A DNA stretch of 20,395 nt from Oscillospiraceae bacterium. Its GTDB lineage: Bacteria; Bacillota; Clostridia; Oscillospirales; Acutalibacteraceae. Within the stretch, counting starts at the first letter, position 1, and the number at the start of each line of letters is the position of its first letter. The translations under genes and the position numbers were made by a program. Below are positions 1 to 8,038 of this stretch, one piece after another. The notes under the pieces were generated by a model. That model was not told the origin of the DNA, did no database searches, and was given only the letters and a program-made list of their open reading frames with translations. The stretch covers positions 1 to 20,395 of the forward strand of contig CACYHJ010000016.1 in the NCBI GenBank assembly GCA_902774165.1. The letters run 5' to 3'.

Positions 1-3000
1 CGACGGGACACTGAATCATAAACATCCGCATGAACCGCAAAGGTGTCGCTGCGGCGTAATACATTATTATAAACGAAGCGGCAGTCGCCTCTTTGAGTAC
101 GGCGATAAGGGTATCTCTATACTTCAGAAGGTTATTGATCAACATGGTACGGGTCTGATTAAACAGATCGCCCCACATATCTACATACCCGCCGTCAAAC
201 GAATATGTACCGTAATCCGTTTCAATCAGCGCGATATAGGATTCCATGGCATGATAGCTGTAGATGTAATAAGGGATCCCGTCTGCTTTTGTGACAAACG
301 GACCGTCATGCTCAGACTGCTTACCCATAAACCGTCCGAGAATAATGTCGCCAATCAGTATTCGAAGCGGCTGGTCTTTATAATACCGGAAGAAACCTTC
401 TAAAGAATCTTCAGCGCCGGAGACGACTGATTCCAATTCCCATATCGCAGCAGCACCGGATTTCAATACATCTATAATCGAACTCAATATCACTGTCGAC
501 GTCAGCGCAGTGGCATACACACCCGGAAATAAGGGAGCTATTTTTCTTGATAACTGTTCGGCATACGCGCTGAGTTCAGCCGCATGCTCCAGCAAATAAA
601 CGTCCTTGTCGACGGCGGTCGCATAGCCGGTTAAGAATTCGGAGATTTTTTTCTCCGTTACAATGCCCGGGATGCTGATAAGGTCGCTCAGTGTCATATC
701 ACCGATCGGGGACATATCGACCTCATCAAGACGTAGGTCAAACAATCTAATTATATACAGCAGCGCTGCCGACATGGCAGGGTATTGATAAACGTCATCC
801 GCGCCGAAAAGTGTCCCGAACATCTGCTGCAGCTTGTCGGCGTCCGGCATGGGAACGTAAACCCGGTTCCACCCGTTTTTCACAAACTGCGACGGCACGT
901 GCGTCACTATGTCCTGTATGTTCAGAATATTGAATACGTTTCCGTACGCGGAGGGCTGCTTCGTCGCGTTCGGCGCCGCGAACGTGTAGATATAGGTCTG
1001 ACTCAGCGGCGCGTATTCGCCGTTCAGCTCCCCGTTGAGCTTGTCCGCCATGATATTGACTGCGGCCGCGGCGCGGGAGTGCCCGGTCACAAGCAGCCTG
1101 GTCCGTTCTGCGGGAATCGCGCTTTCATGGGCAGCTTTGTAAGCCTGCATACAGCTCAGCGCATATTCGGCGCTGTCGTAGAAGCCCTTGTGATACTGCG
1201 CTTCCGCCGCCCCGGAAACGCTGAAATTCGTGTACCACTCTATCTCCAGCGTTCCGCGCACAGCGACCGCCAGCAAGCGGGAAATCTTGCCGTTGAACAC
1301 GATCTTTTTTGCCGCGATCGCGCAGGCGACCGTGTTTTCATCCAGAGAAATCTGATCGTTCTGCGGATTGAAATTGTAGGTTTCGATATCGGAAAAGCCC
1401 TGATTGAGGAAGGTCTGCACAACGGCGTTCTCCCCGTAAACCGCGGCGCTCAACGCCGCCGACAGCGAGGCAAGATCTTTGTTGTATTCGGTATTTTCCG
1501 ATTGAAATGCGTCAAAGGAATACTTTGCAGTGTAGGTGCGCGTATGCTGACCGGAAACGCTGAAGGAATTGCGCATTTTTACCTTGTATTCCTCCGCGCT
1601 GTGCCGCACCGGCACCGAAACGGTCATCGCCTCTGCGCAGTCCGTCGGGAACAGCGTGATGTTGAAGTCCGCCTTGCGGAGGACCTCTTTGCTGTAAATC
1701 GGATAAACCGGAACGCTGCAGCGGCCGTCCGAGGAGAAGGTCAGCCATGCGTCGCGCTCGACGGTATCCGGTGAGAAACTGAAGCCCTCCGGCGCGACAG
1801 CCCACCCCCAGAGCTGAACCCCCTGAGAGCCCGAGACTTCTGTCGCGTTCAGACGCAGGGTCAGGGATTCAAAATCGGTGTCGTTCGCATCCGCGCGCTC
1901 CCAGCGAAAGCTGCCGCCCGCCATCGTCAGCTTCTTGATTTCCTGATTGCCGTCATAAAGTCCGCCCGAGACGGTATATTTGGAAAAACCGTATTTTTCA
2001 GGCATCTGAGGCGCCTCCGGCGGCTCGGCGGGAGCAGGAATTGTGTCTGTATCCTCTTTCTCCGGTTCGCCGTCGTTTATGATAAAGCCGGCCGTAGCAA
2101 TTACTTTTATGACGACCGGTATGCTAGCTGAGAAATAATCATCATCAGCATGTTTTGATATCACGGCCTCTCTCAGGGCATACTCGGCAGAAGACTCAGT
2201 CGCTTTGTATTTTACGGTTTCTTCGTGCCGCACCTCATCTTTGTCCTTAAAGCTGCAGAAAGAAACAAAATTGTTCTTATTTTTATCAACACCGGCGCAG
2301 CTTACCGGCATTTTCGCCCGCGCAGAAGCGTTGGAACCGTATGCGCCGGCAAAGCTGTCGTTTCTCGGATCGTATACGATGGCGAAAGTTTTTCCGGTCA
2401 GGCTCAACAGGACCTCGTCCGAGTCTGTCTTGTAAGGATAATCCGGGCTCTGTTCATACTCGTAGGCAAAGGCGCTGCCGTACTGCGACTTCGCCCAAAC
2501 GCTGCCGGAATTGATAAATTCCGTACAGAAAACGCGCGTTTTTCCGTCAGCGGAATAATGAGTGTCTTCGTCTTTTATGCCGTAGGCTTCTGCGGTTCCG
2601 TCATATGAGACGGCAATCACCGTCGCGCTGTTTTTCTTATTGCCGCCGATTGCGACAGCGCTTGAATCTTTTCCGGGGTCATAATTTTCCGCGTTGACAG
2701 GCGCCCTGTTTATTCCTCCGCCCAACACCGAAACGCCTGTGGGAATATTATTATCCTCACGTTCGACCGCGTCGTCCGGATCTCCCCCCACCACCGGATC
2801 GTTACTGACAGAATTATCCCAGTCGGCGACAATGATTCCATTGATCATACCGCTGTTGATTCCGTCATAACCTGCGCCGGTGACGGTAATCCAACGGTCG
2901 CCCCTTACATTCAGCAGACCGGAGTTCATGATAGAGGCGCCCCGGACATCAACGCCTGTTCGCATTCCTTCGACGTTGATATTGCCGTGGTTCGACCACC

Positions 3001-5005
3001 CGCCGAAGACGTCGACCGAACCGCAATCAAACGCATAAACGCTGATGGATCCGTCATTAACGTTTTCGCTCATAACAATATCTGCGCCTTCTATATCACA
3101 TTCCTTCACGTTTTGAACGGTCGCTGAAATTGTGCCTTTATTTTTACAATTAAAACCGCCGGATACGCCGCAGATTGACAGAACCGTTCTCCCGTCAGCC
3201 GCCGAAGGGTCTGAGGCGTTCAGCGCGCCGGTCAACTGAGCGTTGATATTGATCTCATTGTTGCAGGCGTCATAGTAGTCTGTCTGGGATACACCGACAA
3301 CGTTGACCTTTGCGTTTATCGCAGATACTTCGATACTCCCGGACGCTTTGCAATTCTCAAGACGACTCCCTTCCAGGCCTGTGATATTGATTTCTCCGAA
3401 ATCCTTGTTCGTCTTTTCTATTTCAATTGAGCAAGAGAGTTCGCAGTTCTGCTTGTAGCCCGCGCCGCCAAATGCGGAGACCGTACAATCGGAAACGTCG
3501 TGCAGCTCCACATTCAGACGCCCGCTGCAGTTATAATAGAACGCAGAAGGGGAAAAGCTGCAAATATTTGCCCGATATCCGACGCAGGAACCGGAAACCG
3601 TCAATCTGCTGTCGCAGTCCTGAAACTCCGGCGCGCCGTTCGTTGTACTGAAACCGCACAAGCCGATATTCAGTTCATCACTGCCGGAACTTCCGCTGCT
3701 TTTTTCGGAACAGGAATACCCTGCTTCAAACCGGCAGGACAGGAACCTTGCGCCTGTCGCGTCATTCGCGAGAATATAGTTGCCGTCCTTTACTTTTATA
3801 CCGGAAAAATTTACATTCCGCATCACACCGTTGAAGGATGAAAATATGGGGGCTTCCAGTTTAAAATTCTTGATGGATTTTCCCTTGCCGTCCAGCATAC
3901 CGTAAAAACCGGAGCCTTGCTTCAACGTCTCTCCGCGAAGGTCAATACTGTTGACCAGTTCATAATATCCACGTCCGCCCTCCTCCAGAAACGTGAGGAA
4001 GTCTTGTTTTGTCCGGATCTGATAGGCCGGTTTTTCCAGGGCTATGGGTTCGTCGCCTTTGACCGGCTCATCGGAGGGCGGCGCCTCGGTTGTCGTCGGG
4101 GCTTCCGTCGTCGGGGCTTCCGTCGTCGGGACTTCCGTCGTCGGAGCTTCCGTCGTGATAACAGTCTCCGATCCGTCGCTTTGGTAATGAATCGTAATAT
4201 GGTCCGTATTTCCCACGAATCCAAAATTGCTGATTGCGTTCCACTCCGATTCGGTTCCGGAATAGTATACGCTCGTAAGCTTTTTACATCCGTCGAATGC
4301 ATAATCCCTGATTGCCGTCACGCTGCGGGGGATATCGACCGAGGTCAAGCTCGTACATCCTTCGAATGCCTGATTCATGATTATCGTCACGCCGTTCGGG
4401 ATGGTAACCGAGGTTAAGGCCGTGCAGCCTTTGAATATTTCAGCGCTGATTATCGTCAAGCCGGCGGAGATAACGACAGAGGTTAAGCCTGTACATCCTT
4501 CGAATGCGTTATCACCGATTTCCGTCACGCTGTCCGGGATCTCGACCGAGGTCAAACCCGTGCATCCCCAGAAAGCGTAATCGCCGATTTTTGTCACGCT
4601 GTCGGGGATGGAAATCGAGGTTAAGCCCGTACATCTTTTGAACGCGCTATCACCGATTTTTGTCACGCTGTCGGGGATCGTAACCGAAGTCAGATTTGCG
4701 AACCCTACAAACGCCACATCGCCGATTTTCGTTATTCCGTTTTCTATGATTACCTTTTTTACGTCTGCGAGATTTTCCAAACCCATAACATAACAGTCTT
4801 CCGTACCGGAGATCGTCAGCAAGCCTTCATCGTCAAGCGTCCATGTGGCAAAATAGCCCGCCTGGCCGCTGGCGACGATTTCCGCCGCGCGCGCCGAAAC
4901 AAAGAACGCGGAAAAATCCATTTCCGCAATCAACGAAAAGGGGATCATCCCGACGACCATCAGCGCCGCCAGCGCAATACCAATCATTTTCCTCAAGATC
5001 TTCAT
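1..5005 (-). CDS. Giant secreted LRR protein with class-3-lipase-like domain (3' end beyond window)
   Basis: The frame is open without a stop from the ATG at 5005 to the left edge, giving at least 1668 residues. A GGAGGTG ribosome site at 5011-5017 lies 5 nt before the start. A signal peptide covers about residues 1-40 (hydrophobic core, cleavage near ARA/AE). BspA-type LRRs of 23 residues follow (about 78-250), then a TTEAP-type linker (about 281-322). Next is a segment with GLUG-like sequence (about 329-410), then a repetitive Cys- and Asn-rich region that may be a beta-helix (about 410-770), and a Pro/Glu linker near 975-1000. The C-terminal part resembles class-3 lipases: GHSRA nucleophile elbow with Ser1310, NIQDIVTHVP with Asp1365, and HAMESY with a candidate His1585. 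By family it should be an extracellular esterase/lipase with a binding N-terminus; the substrate is unknown. It is transcribed alone from the promoter at 5216-5245. The Asp-to-His distance is unusually long, so the His assignment is the least certain part. Confidence 0.85.
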   Translation of the reverse strand, partial: MKILRKMIGIALAALMVVGMIPFSLIAEMDFSAFFVSARAAEIVASGQAGYFATWTLDDEGLLTISGTEDCYVMGLENLADVKKVIIENGITKIGDVAFVGFANLTSVTIPDSVTKIGDSAFKRCTGLTSISIPDSVTKIGDYAFWGCTGLTSVEIPDSVTEIGDNAFEGCTGLTSVVISAGLTIISAEIFKGCTALTSVTIPNGVTIIMNQAFEGCTSLTSVDIPRSVTAIRDYAFDGCKKLTSVYYSGTESEWNAISNFGFVGNTDHITIHYQSDGSETVITTEAPTTEVPTTEAPTTEAPTTTEAPPSDEPVKGDEPIALEKPAYQIRTKQDFLTFLEEGGRGYYELVNSIDLRGETLKQGSGFYGMLDGKGKSIKNFKLEAPIFSSFNGVMRNVNFSGIKVKDGNYILANDATGARFLSCRFEAGYSCSEKSSGSSGSDELNIGLCGFSTTNGAPEFQDCDSRLTVSGSCVGYRANICSFSPSAFYYNCSGRLNVELHDVSDCTVSAFGGAGYKQNCELSCSIEIEKTNKDFGEINITGLEGSRLENCKASGSIEVSAINAKVNVVGVSQTDYYDACNNEININAQLTGALNASDPSAADGRTVLSICGVSGGFNCKNKGTISATVQNVKECDIEGADIVMSENVNDGSISVYAFDCGSVDVFGGWSNHGNINVEGMRTGVDVRGASIMNSGLLNVRGDRWITVTGAGYDGINSGMINGIIVADWDNSVSNDPVVGGDPDDAVEREDNNIPTGVSVLGGGINRAPVNAENYDPGKDSSAVAIGGNKKNSATVIAVSYDGTAEAYGIKDEDTHYSADGKTRVFCTEFINSGSVWAKSQYGSAFAYEYEQSPDYPYKTDSDEVLLSLTGKTFAIVYDPRNDSFAGAYGSNASARAKMPVSCAGVDKNKNNFVSFCSFKDKDEVRHEETVKYKATESSAEYALREAVISKHADDDYFSASIPVVIKVIATAGFIINDGEPEKEDTDTIPAPAEPPEAPQMPEKYGFSKYTVSGGLYDGNQEIKKLTMAGGSFRWERADANDTDFESLTLRLNATEVSGSQGVQLWGWAVAPEGFSFSPDTVERDAWLTFSSDGRCSVPVYPIYSKEVLRKADFNITLFPTDCAEAMTVSVPVRHSAEEYKVKMRNSFSVSGQHTRTYTAKYSFDAFQSENTEYNKDLASLSAALSAAVYGENAVVQTFLNQGFSDIETYNFNPQNDQISLDENTVACAIAAKKIVFNGKISRLLAVAVRGTLEIEWYTNFSVSGAAEAQYHKGFYDSAEYALSCMQAYKAAHESAIPAERTRLLVTGHSRAAAAVNIMADKLNGELNGEYAPLSQTYIYTFAAPNATKQPSAYGNVFNILNIQDIVTHVPSQFVKNGWNRVYVPMPDADKLQQMFGTLFGADDVYQYPAMSAALLYIIRLFDLRLDEVDMSPIGDMTLSDLISIPGIVTEKKISEFLTGYATAVDKDVYLLEHAAELSAYAEQLSRKIAPLFPGVYATALTSTVILSSIIDVLKSGAAAIWELESVVSGAEDSLEGFFRYYKDQPLRILIGDIILGRFMGKQSEHDGPFVTKADGIPYYIYSYHAMESYIALIETDYGTYSFDGGYVDMWGDLFNQTRTMLINNLLKYRDTLIAVLKEATAASFIIMYYAAATPLRFMRMFMIQCPV
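4283..4696 (-). repeat. Six tandem 69-bp LRR units
   Basis: Six consecutive 69-bp units encode 23-residue BspA/LRR_5 repeats (residues 104-241 of the lipase-like protein). The pattern is LTSVxIPxSVTxIGDxAFxGC. Units 1-3 are close to one another; units 4 and 5 diverge (ISAGLTIISAEIF, IPNGVTIIMNQAF). Half-units flank the array on both sides. Such arrays can change copy number by recombination, and here each unit is an exact multiple of three bases. Confidence 0.85.
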
Positions 5006-5021
5006 AAACGCACCTCCGTAA

Positions 5022-5169
5022 AACGTAATATTAAGGCAACACCGCACAAATACGAATGCGCGTCTTGCTTGATCTTTGTTCCGTCATCTTGCACAGATTC
5101 TCCTTGACAACCGTCAGGTTGCCTGCGGATCCGCACGCCCGAATTGTGCGGTGTTGCCTTAATTACGTT
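5022..5169. mobile_element. MITE-like element with about 26-bp inverted ends
   Basis: The 20-mer ATTAAGGCAACACCGCACAA at 5030-5049 is repeated in perfect inverted form at 5144-5163. Adding the flanking AACGTAAT/ATTACGTT extends the arms to 5022-5049 and 5144-5169, with a 2-nt insertion in the left arm. The roughly 95-bp interior has no reading frame of note but holds a CAACC-GTCA-GGTTG hairpin (5108-5121) and the 12-bp palindrome TGCGGATCCGCA (5124-5135). Size, inverted ends and internal folding fit a non-autonomous miniature transposable element or a related dispersed repeat. No clear target-site duplication can be fixed because the flanks are themselves complementary. There is one copy in this window. 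It lies between the promoter and the ribosome binding site of the lipase-like gene. Confidence 0.7.
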
Positions 5170-5215
5170 GCGTCGATATCAGCAGAATGAATTGATTTTC
5201 GCTGATTCTTTTTCG

Positions 5216-5245
5216 ATTATAGCATATAAAGAAAACACTTTTCAA
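5216..5245 (-). promoter_or_regulatory. Sigma-A promoter of the lipase-like gene
   Basis: Read on the minus strand: TTGAAA (5240-5245), an 18-nt spacer and a perfect TATAAT (5216-5221). It faces the lipase-like gene. Transcription would begin near 5208, giving a leader of about 200 nt that contains the whole inverted-repeat element. Confidence 0.7.
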
Positions 5246-5321
5246 GACCTTTAATTATAAAACTTGCCCCGAAGGCGTCGATCTTATCTGTCAACACAAA
5301 ACCACATCCTTATAAATGATA

Positions 5322-5357
5322 GAAAAAAACCGTCAACGAAGTCGCTGACAGTTTTTC
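5322..5357 (-). terminator. Terminator of the nifS-nadA-mnmA-tlpA operon
   Basis: The stem-loop at 5329-5352 has two internal mismatches and a 4-nt loop, and is followed on the minus strand by a run of seven T (forward A at 5323-5329). A T-run on the other side (5352-5356) would let it also work on the plus strand. It lies about 75 nt past the thioredoxin-like stop codon and ahead of the next promoter. Confidence 0.65.
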
Positions 5358-5429
5358 TCATAAAAATACTATATCATATTTCAGGTGGACATAGAAGGGC
5401 GTTTCCCGCTGTTTTCGAACGCCGCCCGT

Positions 5430-5996
5430 TCATTCCGTCAGTAGCGCGAGCGCCTCCTCCAGCGCGTTATGGGTCAGGGCGCCGGTATGGGAATACAGGA
5501 CGTTCCCCGCCGCGTCGATCAGGACAGTCTGCGGAATGGACATGATCTGATACGCCTTGGCGGCGCTGCCCTGCAGGTCGAAATACAGCGGGAAGGTATA
5601 GCCGTTATCGTCGGCAAAGGCCTGCCCGCTCTGCTGCGTTTCCCGATTGCCGTCGGTCAGGTCGATCATCAGGAACCGAACCCGGCTGCCGTGGGTCTGA
5701 TACGCCGATTCAAAATCCGGCAGCTCCGCGCGGCAGGGCGGGCACCAGGACGCCCAGAAGTTCAACAGAACCGGTTCCCCCGCAAAATCCGACAGCGAAA
5801 CGGCGGCGCCGTCCGCGTCGAACACGGTAAAATCCGCGGCGGGCGTCGGCGCGTCGCTTTCCGCGGCGGGAACCCCGCCCTTTTGCGGTTCCGCCGTGCT
5901 TTTTCCGAAAATCCCGATGGCCGCTGCGGTCCCCGCGGCAATCACGACAAGCAGCGCGATCAGCGCGGCTGTCGTTTTTTTATTCTGTTTCGTCAT
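5430..5996 (-). CDS. Membrane-anchored TlpA/ResA-like thioredoxin
   Basis: 188 residues from the ATG at 5996. The N-terminus is basic (MTKQNKK) and followed by one hydrophobic segment, about residues 8-30, that can serve as a membrane anchor or uncleaved signal. After an Ala/Pro-rich linker comes a thioredoxin fold with WCPPC (Cys85, Cys88) and the cis-proline motif SIPQT (Pro155), the layout of TlpA/ResA extracytoplasmic thiol-disulfide oxidoreductases. A longer form from a GTG at 6032 is open, but the ATG is preferred: it puts the basic residues right before the anchor and has GGTGA 5 nt upstream. It overlaps the end of mnmA by 17 nt, so translation is probably coupled. The partner protein is unknown; no cytochrome c maturation genes are nearby. 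Confidence 0.85.
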   Translation of the reverse strand: MTKQNKKTTAALIALLVVIAAGTAAAIGIFGKSTAEPQKGGVPAAESDAPTPAADFTVFDADGAAVSLSDFAGEPVLLNFWASWCPPCRAELPDFESAYQTHGSRVRFLMIDLTDGNRETQQSGQAFADDNGYTFPLYFDLQGSAAKAYQIMSIPQTVLIDAAGNVLYSHTGALTHNALEEALALLTE

Positions 5997-7095
5997 CACG
6001 TTCACCGTAGGGAGCGTCCTCCCCTTTTGCACAGATCGTACCGCCGCCCAGGATGTAGCCCTCGTCGTCGTAAAGCACCGCCGCCTGCCCTTTCGTCACG
6101 GCGCGGACCGGCTCGTCAAACACGATTTTCACCCTGCCGTCCGGCAGCGCGAAGACCTCGGCATCCTTTTCCGGCTGTTTATAGCGGATTTTCGCCTTTG
6201 CCCGCAAGGTTTCCGGCGGCGTATCATAAGCGATCCAGTTGAAATCCTCCGCGATCAGCGTGCGGGTGAACAGGTCCTCGTTGGCGCCGACCACAATGGT
6301 ATTCGTCTCGGGGATGATATCCGTCACATACACCGGCGCGGGCATGGCAAGGCCTATGCCTTTGCGCTGGCCCATAGTGTAATGGATGATGCCGCCGTGC
6401 ATCCCCAGCACCTTGCCGTATTTGTCCACGATCTCGCCGGCGGGATAGGCTTTGCCGGTCAGATGCTCCAGCACCCCGGCGTAATCCCCGTCGGGCACAA
6501 AGCAGATGTCCTGACTGTCCGGCTTCTCCGCGTTGAGAAGCCCCAGGGACGCGGCGATCTCCCGGGTTTCGGTCTTGCGGGTCTTTCCCAGCGGAAACAC
6601 CGTATGGCGAAGCTGCTCCTGCGTCAGGGAATACAGGACGTAGCTCTGGTCCTTGGTCTCGTCCGCCGCCTTGCGCAGCGCCATTCTGCCGTCTCTTTTC
6701 TCCACCGAGGCGTAATGCCCGGTCACGATCGTGTCGCAGCCCAGTTCCGCCGCCCGCCGGTATAAGCTCTCGAACTTGAGATACCGGTTGCAGTCGATGC
6801 AGGGGTTCGGCGTTCTGCCGTTTTCGTAAGCGTCGATAAACGGCTCGATCACCTTGCGGCGAAAATCGTCGCTGAAATCAAACACATAATACGGAAAGCC
6901 CAGCCGGAACGCCACCGCGCGGGCGTACTCGGTATCCTCCACCGAGCAGCAGCTTTTTTCACGGGAGACCGCCGCCTCGTCGTTGGTGAACAGCCGCATC
7001 GTAACGCCGACGCAGTCGTAGCCCGCTTCTTTCATCAGATACGCCGCGACGGAAGAATCCACCCCGCCGCTCATGGCTATCAGCGCCTTGCTCAT
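5980..7095 (-). CDS. mnmA: tRNA-specific 2-thiouridylase MnmA
   Basis: 371 residues, normal for the family. MnmA uses ATP and a persulfide relayed from a cysteine desulfurase to thiolate U34 of tRNAs for Lys, Glu and Gln. Visible signatures are the N-type PP-loop SGGVDSS (residues 9-15), TPNPCIDCNRYLKF with Cys102 at the position of the catalytic cysteine, TGHYA (125-129), and DSQDICFVPDGDY with the second catalytic Cys198. An extra CC pair (49-50) and Cys99 are present. The ATG overlaps the nadA stop by 4 nt (ATGA), so the two are translated as a coupled pair. A cysteine desulfurase encoded two genes upstream is a plausible sulfur donor. Confidence 0.97.
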   Translation of the reverse strand: MSKALIAMSGGVDSSVAAYLMKEAGYDCVGVTMRLFTNDEAAVSREKSCCSVEDTEYARAVAFRLGFPYYVFDFSDDFRRKVIEPFIDAYENGRTPNPCIDCNRYLKFESLYRRAAELGCDTIVTGHYASVEKRDGRMALRKAADETKDQSYVLYSLTQEQLRHTVFPLGKTRKTETREIAASLGLLNAEKPDSQDICFVPDGDYAGVLEHLTGKAYPAGEIVDKYGKVLGMHGGIIHYTMGQRKGIGLAMPAPVYVTDIIPETNTIVVGANEDLFTRTLIAEDFNWIAYDTPPETLRAKAKIRYKQPEKDAEVFALPDGRVKIVFDEPVRAVTKGQAAVLYDDEGYILGGGTICAKGEDAPYGERDDETE

Positions 7096-8006
7096 TCGCC
7101 CAGCCTCAGCATTTCATTGACCGGACGCACGGCTTTTTCGATCAGCTCGGGCGACATTTCCAGCTCCGGCTTGCCGAATCTGAGCATATGATACACATCC
7201 GCGAGGGTGGTCAGCTGCATATTGTGGCAGACGCAGTCCTTTGACAGCGGGTAAAACCGCTTGTCCGGGCAGGCGAGCTGCAGATGGTTGCGCACGCTGT
7301 TCTCGGTGCCGATGATGAATTCTTTCTCATCGCCCTGCTTCGCCCGGTCGATGATCCCGGTGGTGCTGCCGATATAGTCCGCCAGCGCCGTCACCGAGGG
7401 ACGGCATTCCGGATGCACCAGCACCGGCGCGCCGGGATGCGCCGCCTTCGCCGCCTTCACGTCGGCGGGCGTGACCCGCAGATGGGTCGGGCAGCCGCCG
7501 TGCATCAGCTCGATGTTTTTCTCCGGGACCTGCTGTTTGACGAATGCGCCAAGGTTGCAGTCCGGTAGGAAATAGATATTGGGGTTCTCGATGTTCTTCA
7601 CGATTTTCACCGCGGAGCTCGAGGTCACGCAGACGTCGCAGACCGCCTTGGTCTCGGCGGTGCTGTTGATATAGACCACAAAGCAATAATCGGGGAACTG
7701 CTCCCGCAGCGCCAGAACGAAATCCCGGTCCGCCTGGTCCGCCAGCGGGCAGTCCGCAGCGTCGTTGGAAAGATATACGTGCTTCTGCGGCGAGAGCAGC
7801 TTGACCGTCTCCGCCATGAAGCGCACGCCGCACATCAGCACGTTTTCCTGCGGGACCGATTGCGCCTTTACGCTCAGGCCGAAGGAATCGCCGGTGAAAT
7901 CGGCAATTTCAAGGATATCGTCCGACTGGTAGGTGTGGGCGAGAATGCACACGTCCTTTTCTTTCTTCAGCCGGAGAATCTCATCCTGCATTTCTCTGAT
8001 TGTCAT
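7092..8006 (-). CDS. nadA: Quinolinate synthase NadA
   Basis: 304 residues from the ATG at 8006, which has GGAGG 7-8 nt upstream. A longer frame reaches 8084, but its extra N-terminus would overlap the end of nifS and has no family likeness. NadA condenses iminoaspartate with dihydroxyacetone phosphate to quinolinate for de novo NAD synthesis and needs a [4Fe-4S] cluster. The expected ligands are visible: Cys86 in AADCPLAD, Cys201 in HPECRPS and Cys260 in DCVCHNMQ. The family motifs AHTYQ, GVRFMAETVK and HGGCPTHLRVTP are also present. It lies 32 nt after nifS and overlaps mnmA. The usual partners nadB and nadC are not in the cluster. Confidence 0.96.
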   Translation of the reverse strand: MTIREMQDEILRLKKEKDVCILAHTYQSDDILEIADFTGDSFGLSVKAQSVPQENVLMCGVRFMAETVKLLSPQKHVYLSNDAADCPLADQADRDFVLALREQFPDYCFVVYINSTAETKAVCDVCVTSSSAVKIVKNIENPNIYFLPDCNLGAFVKQQVPEKNIELMHGGCPTHLRVTPADVKAAKAAHPGAPVLVHPECRPSVTALADYIGSTTGIIDRAKQGDEKEFIIGTENSVRNHLQLACPDKRFYPLSKDCVCHNMQLTTLADVYHMLRFGKPELEMSPELIEKAVRPVNEMLRLGE

Positions 8007-8038
8007 AAAATCGCCTCCGAGACGTATGATAGTATGAT

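Noticed and set aside
785..1774. 329-codon plus-strand open frame
   Set aside because: Antisense to the lipase-like domain in codon register; Arg-rich, with no start context.
4081..4165. Short direct repeats suggesting a CRISPR or regulatory array
   Set aside because: They are in-frame codons for the TTEAPTTE linker of the lipase-like protein; there are no spacers.
5401..5430. Hairpin just past the thioredoxin-like stop as terminator
   Set aside because: Only six solid base pairs (GGCGTT/AACGCC) around a long loop and no T-run. The stem-loop at 5329-5352 with seven T is the better terminator.
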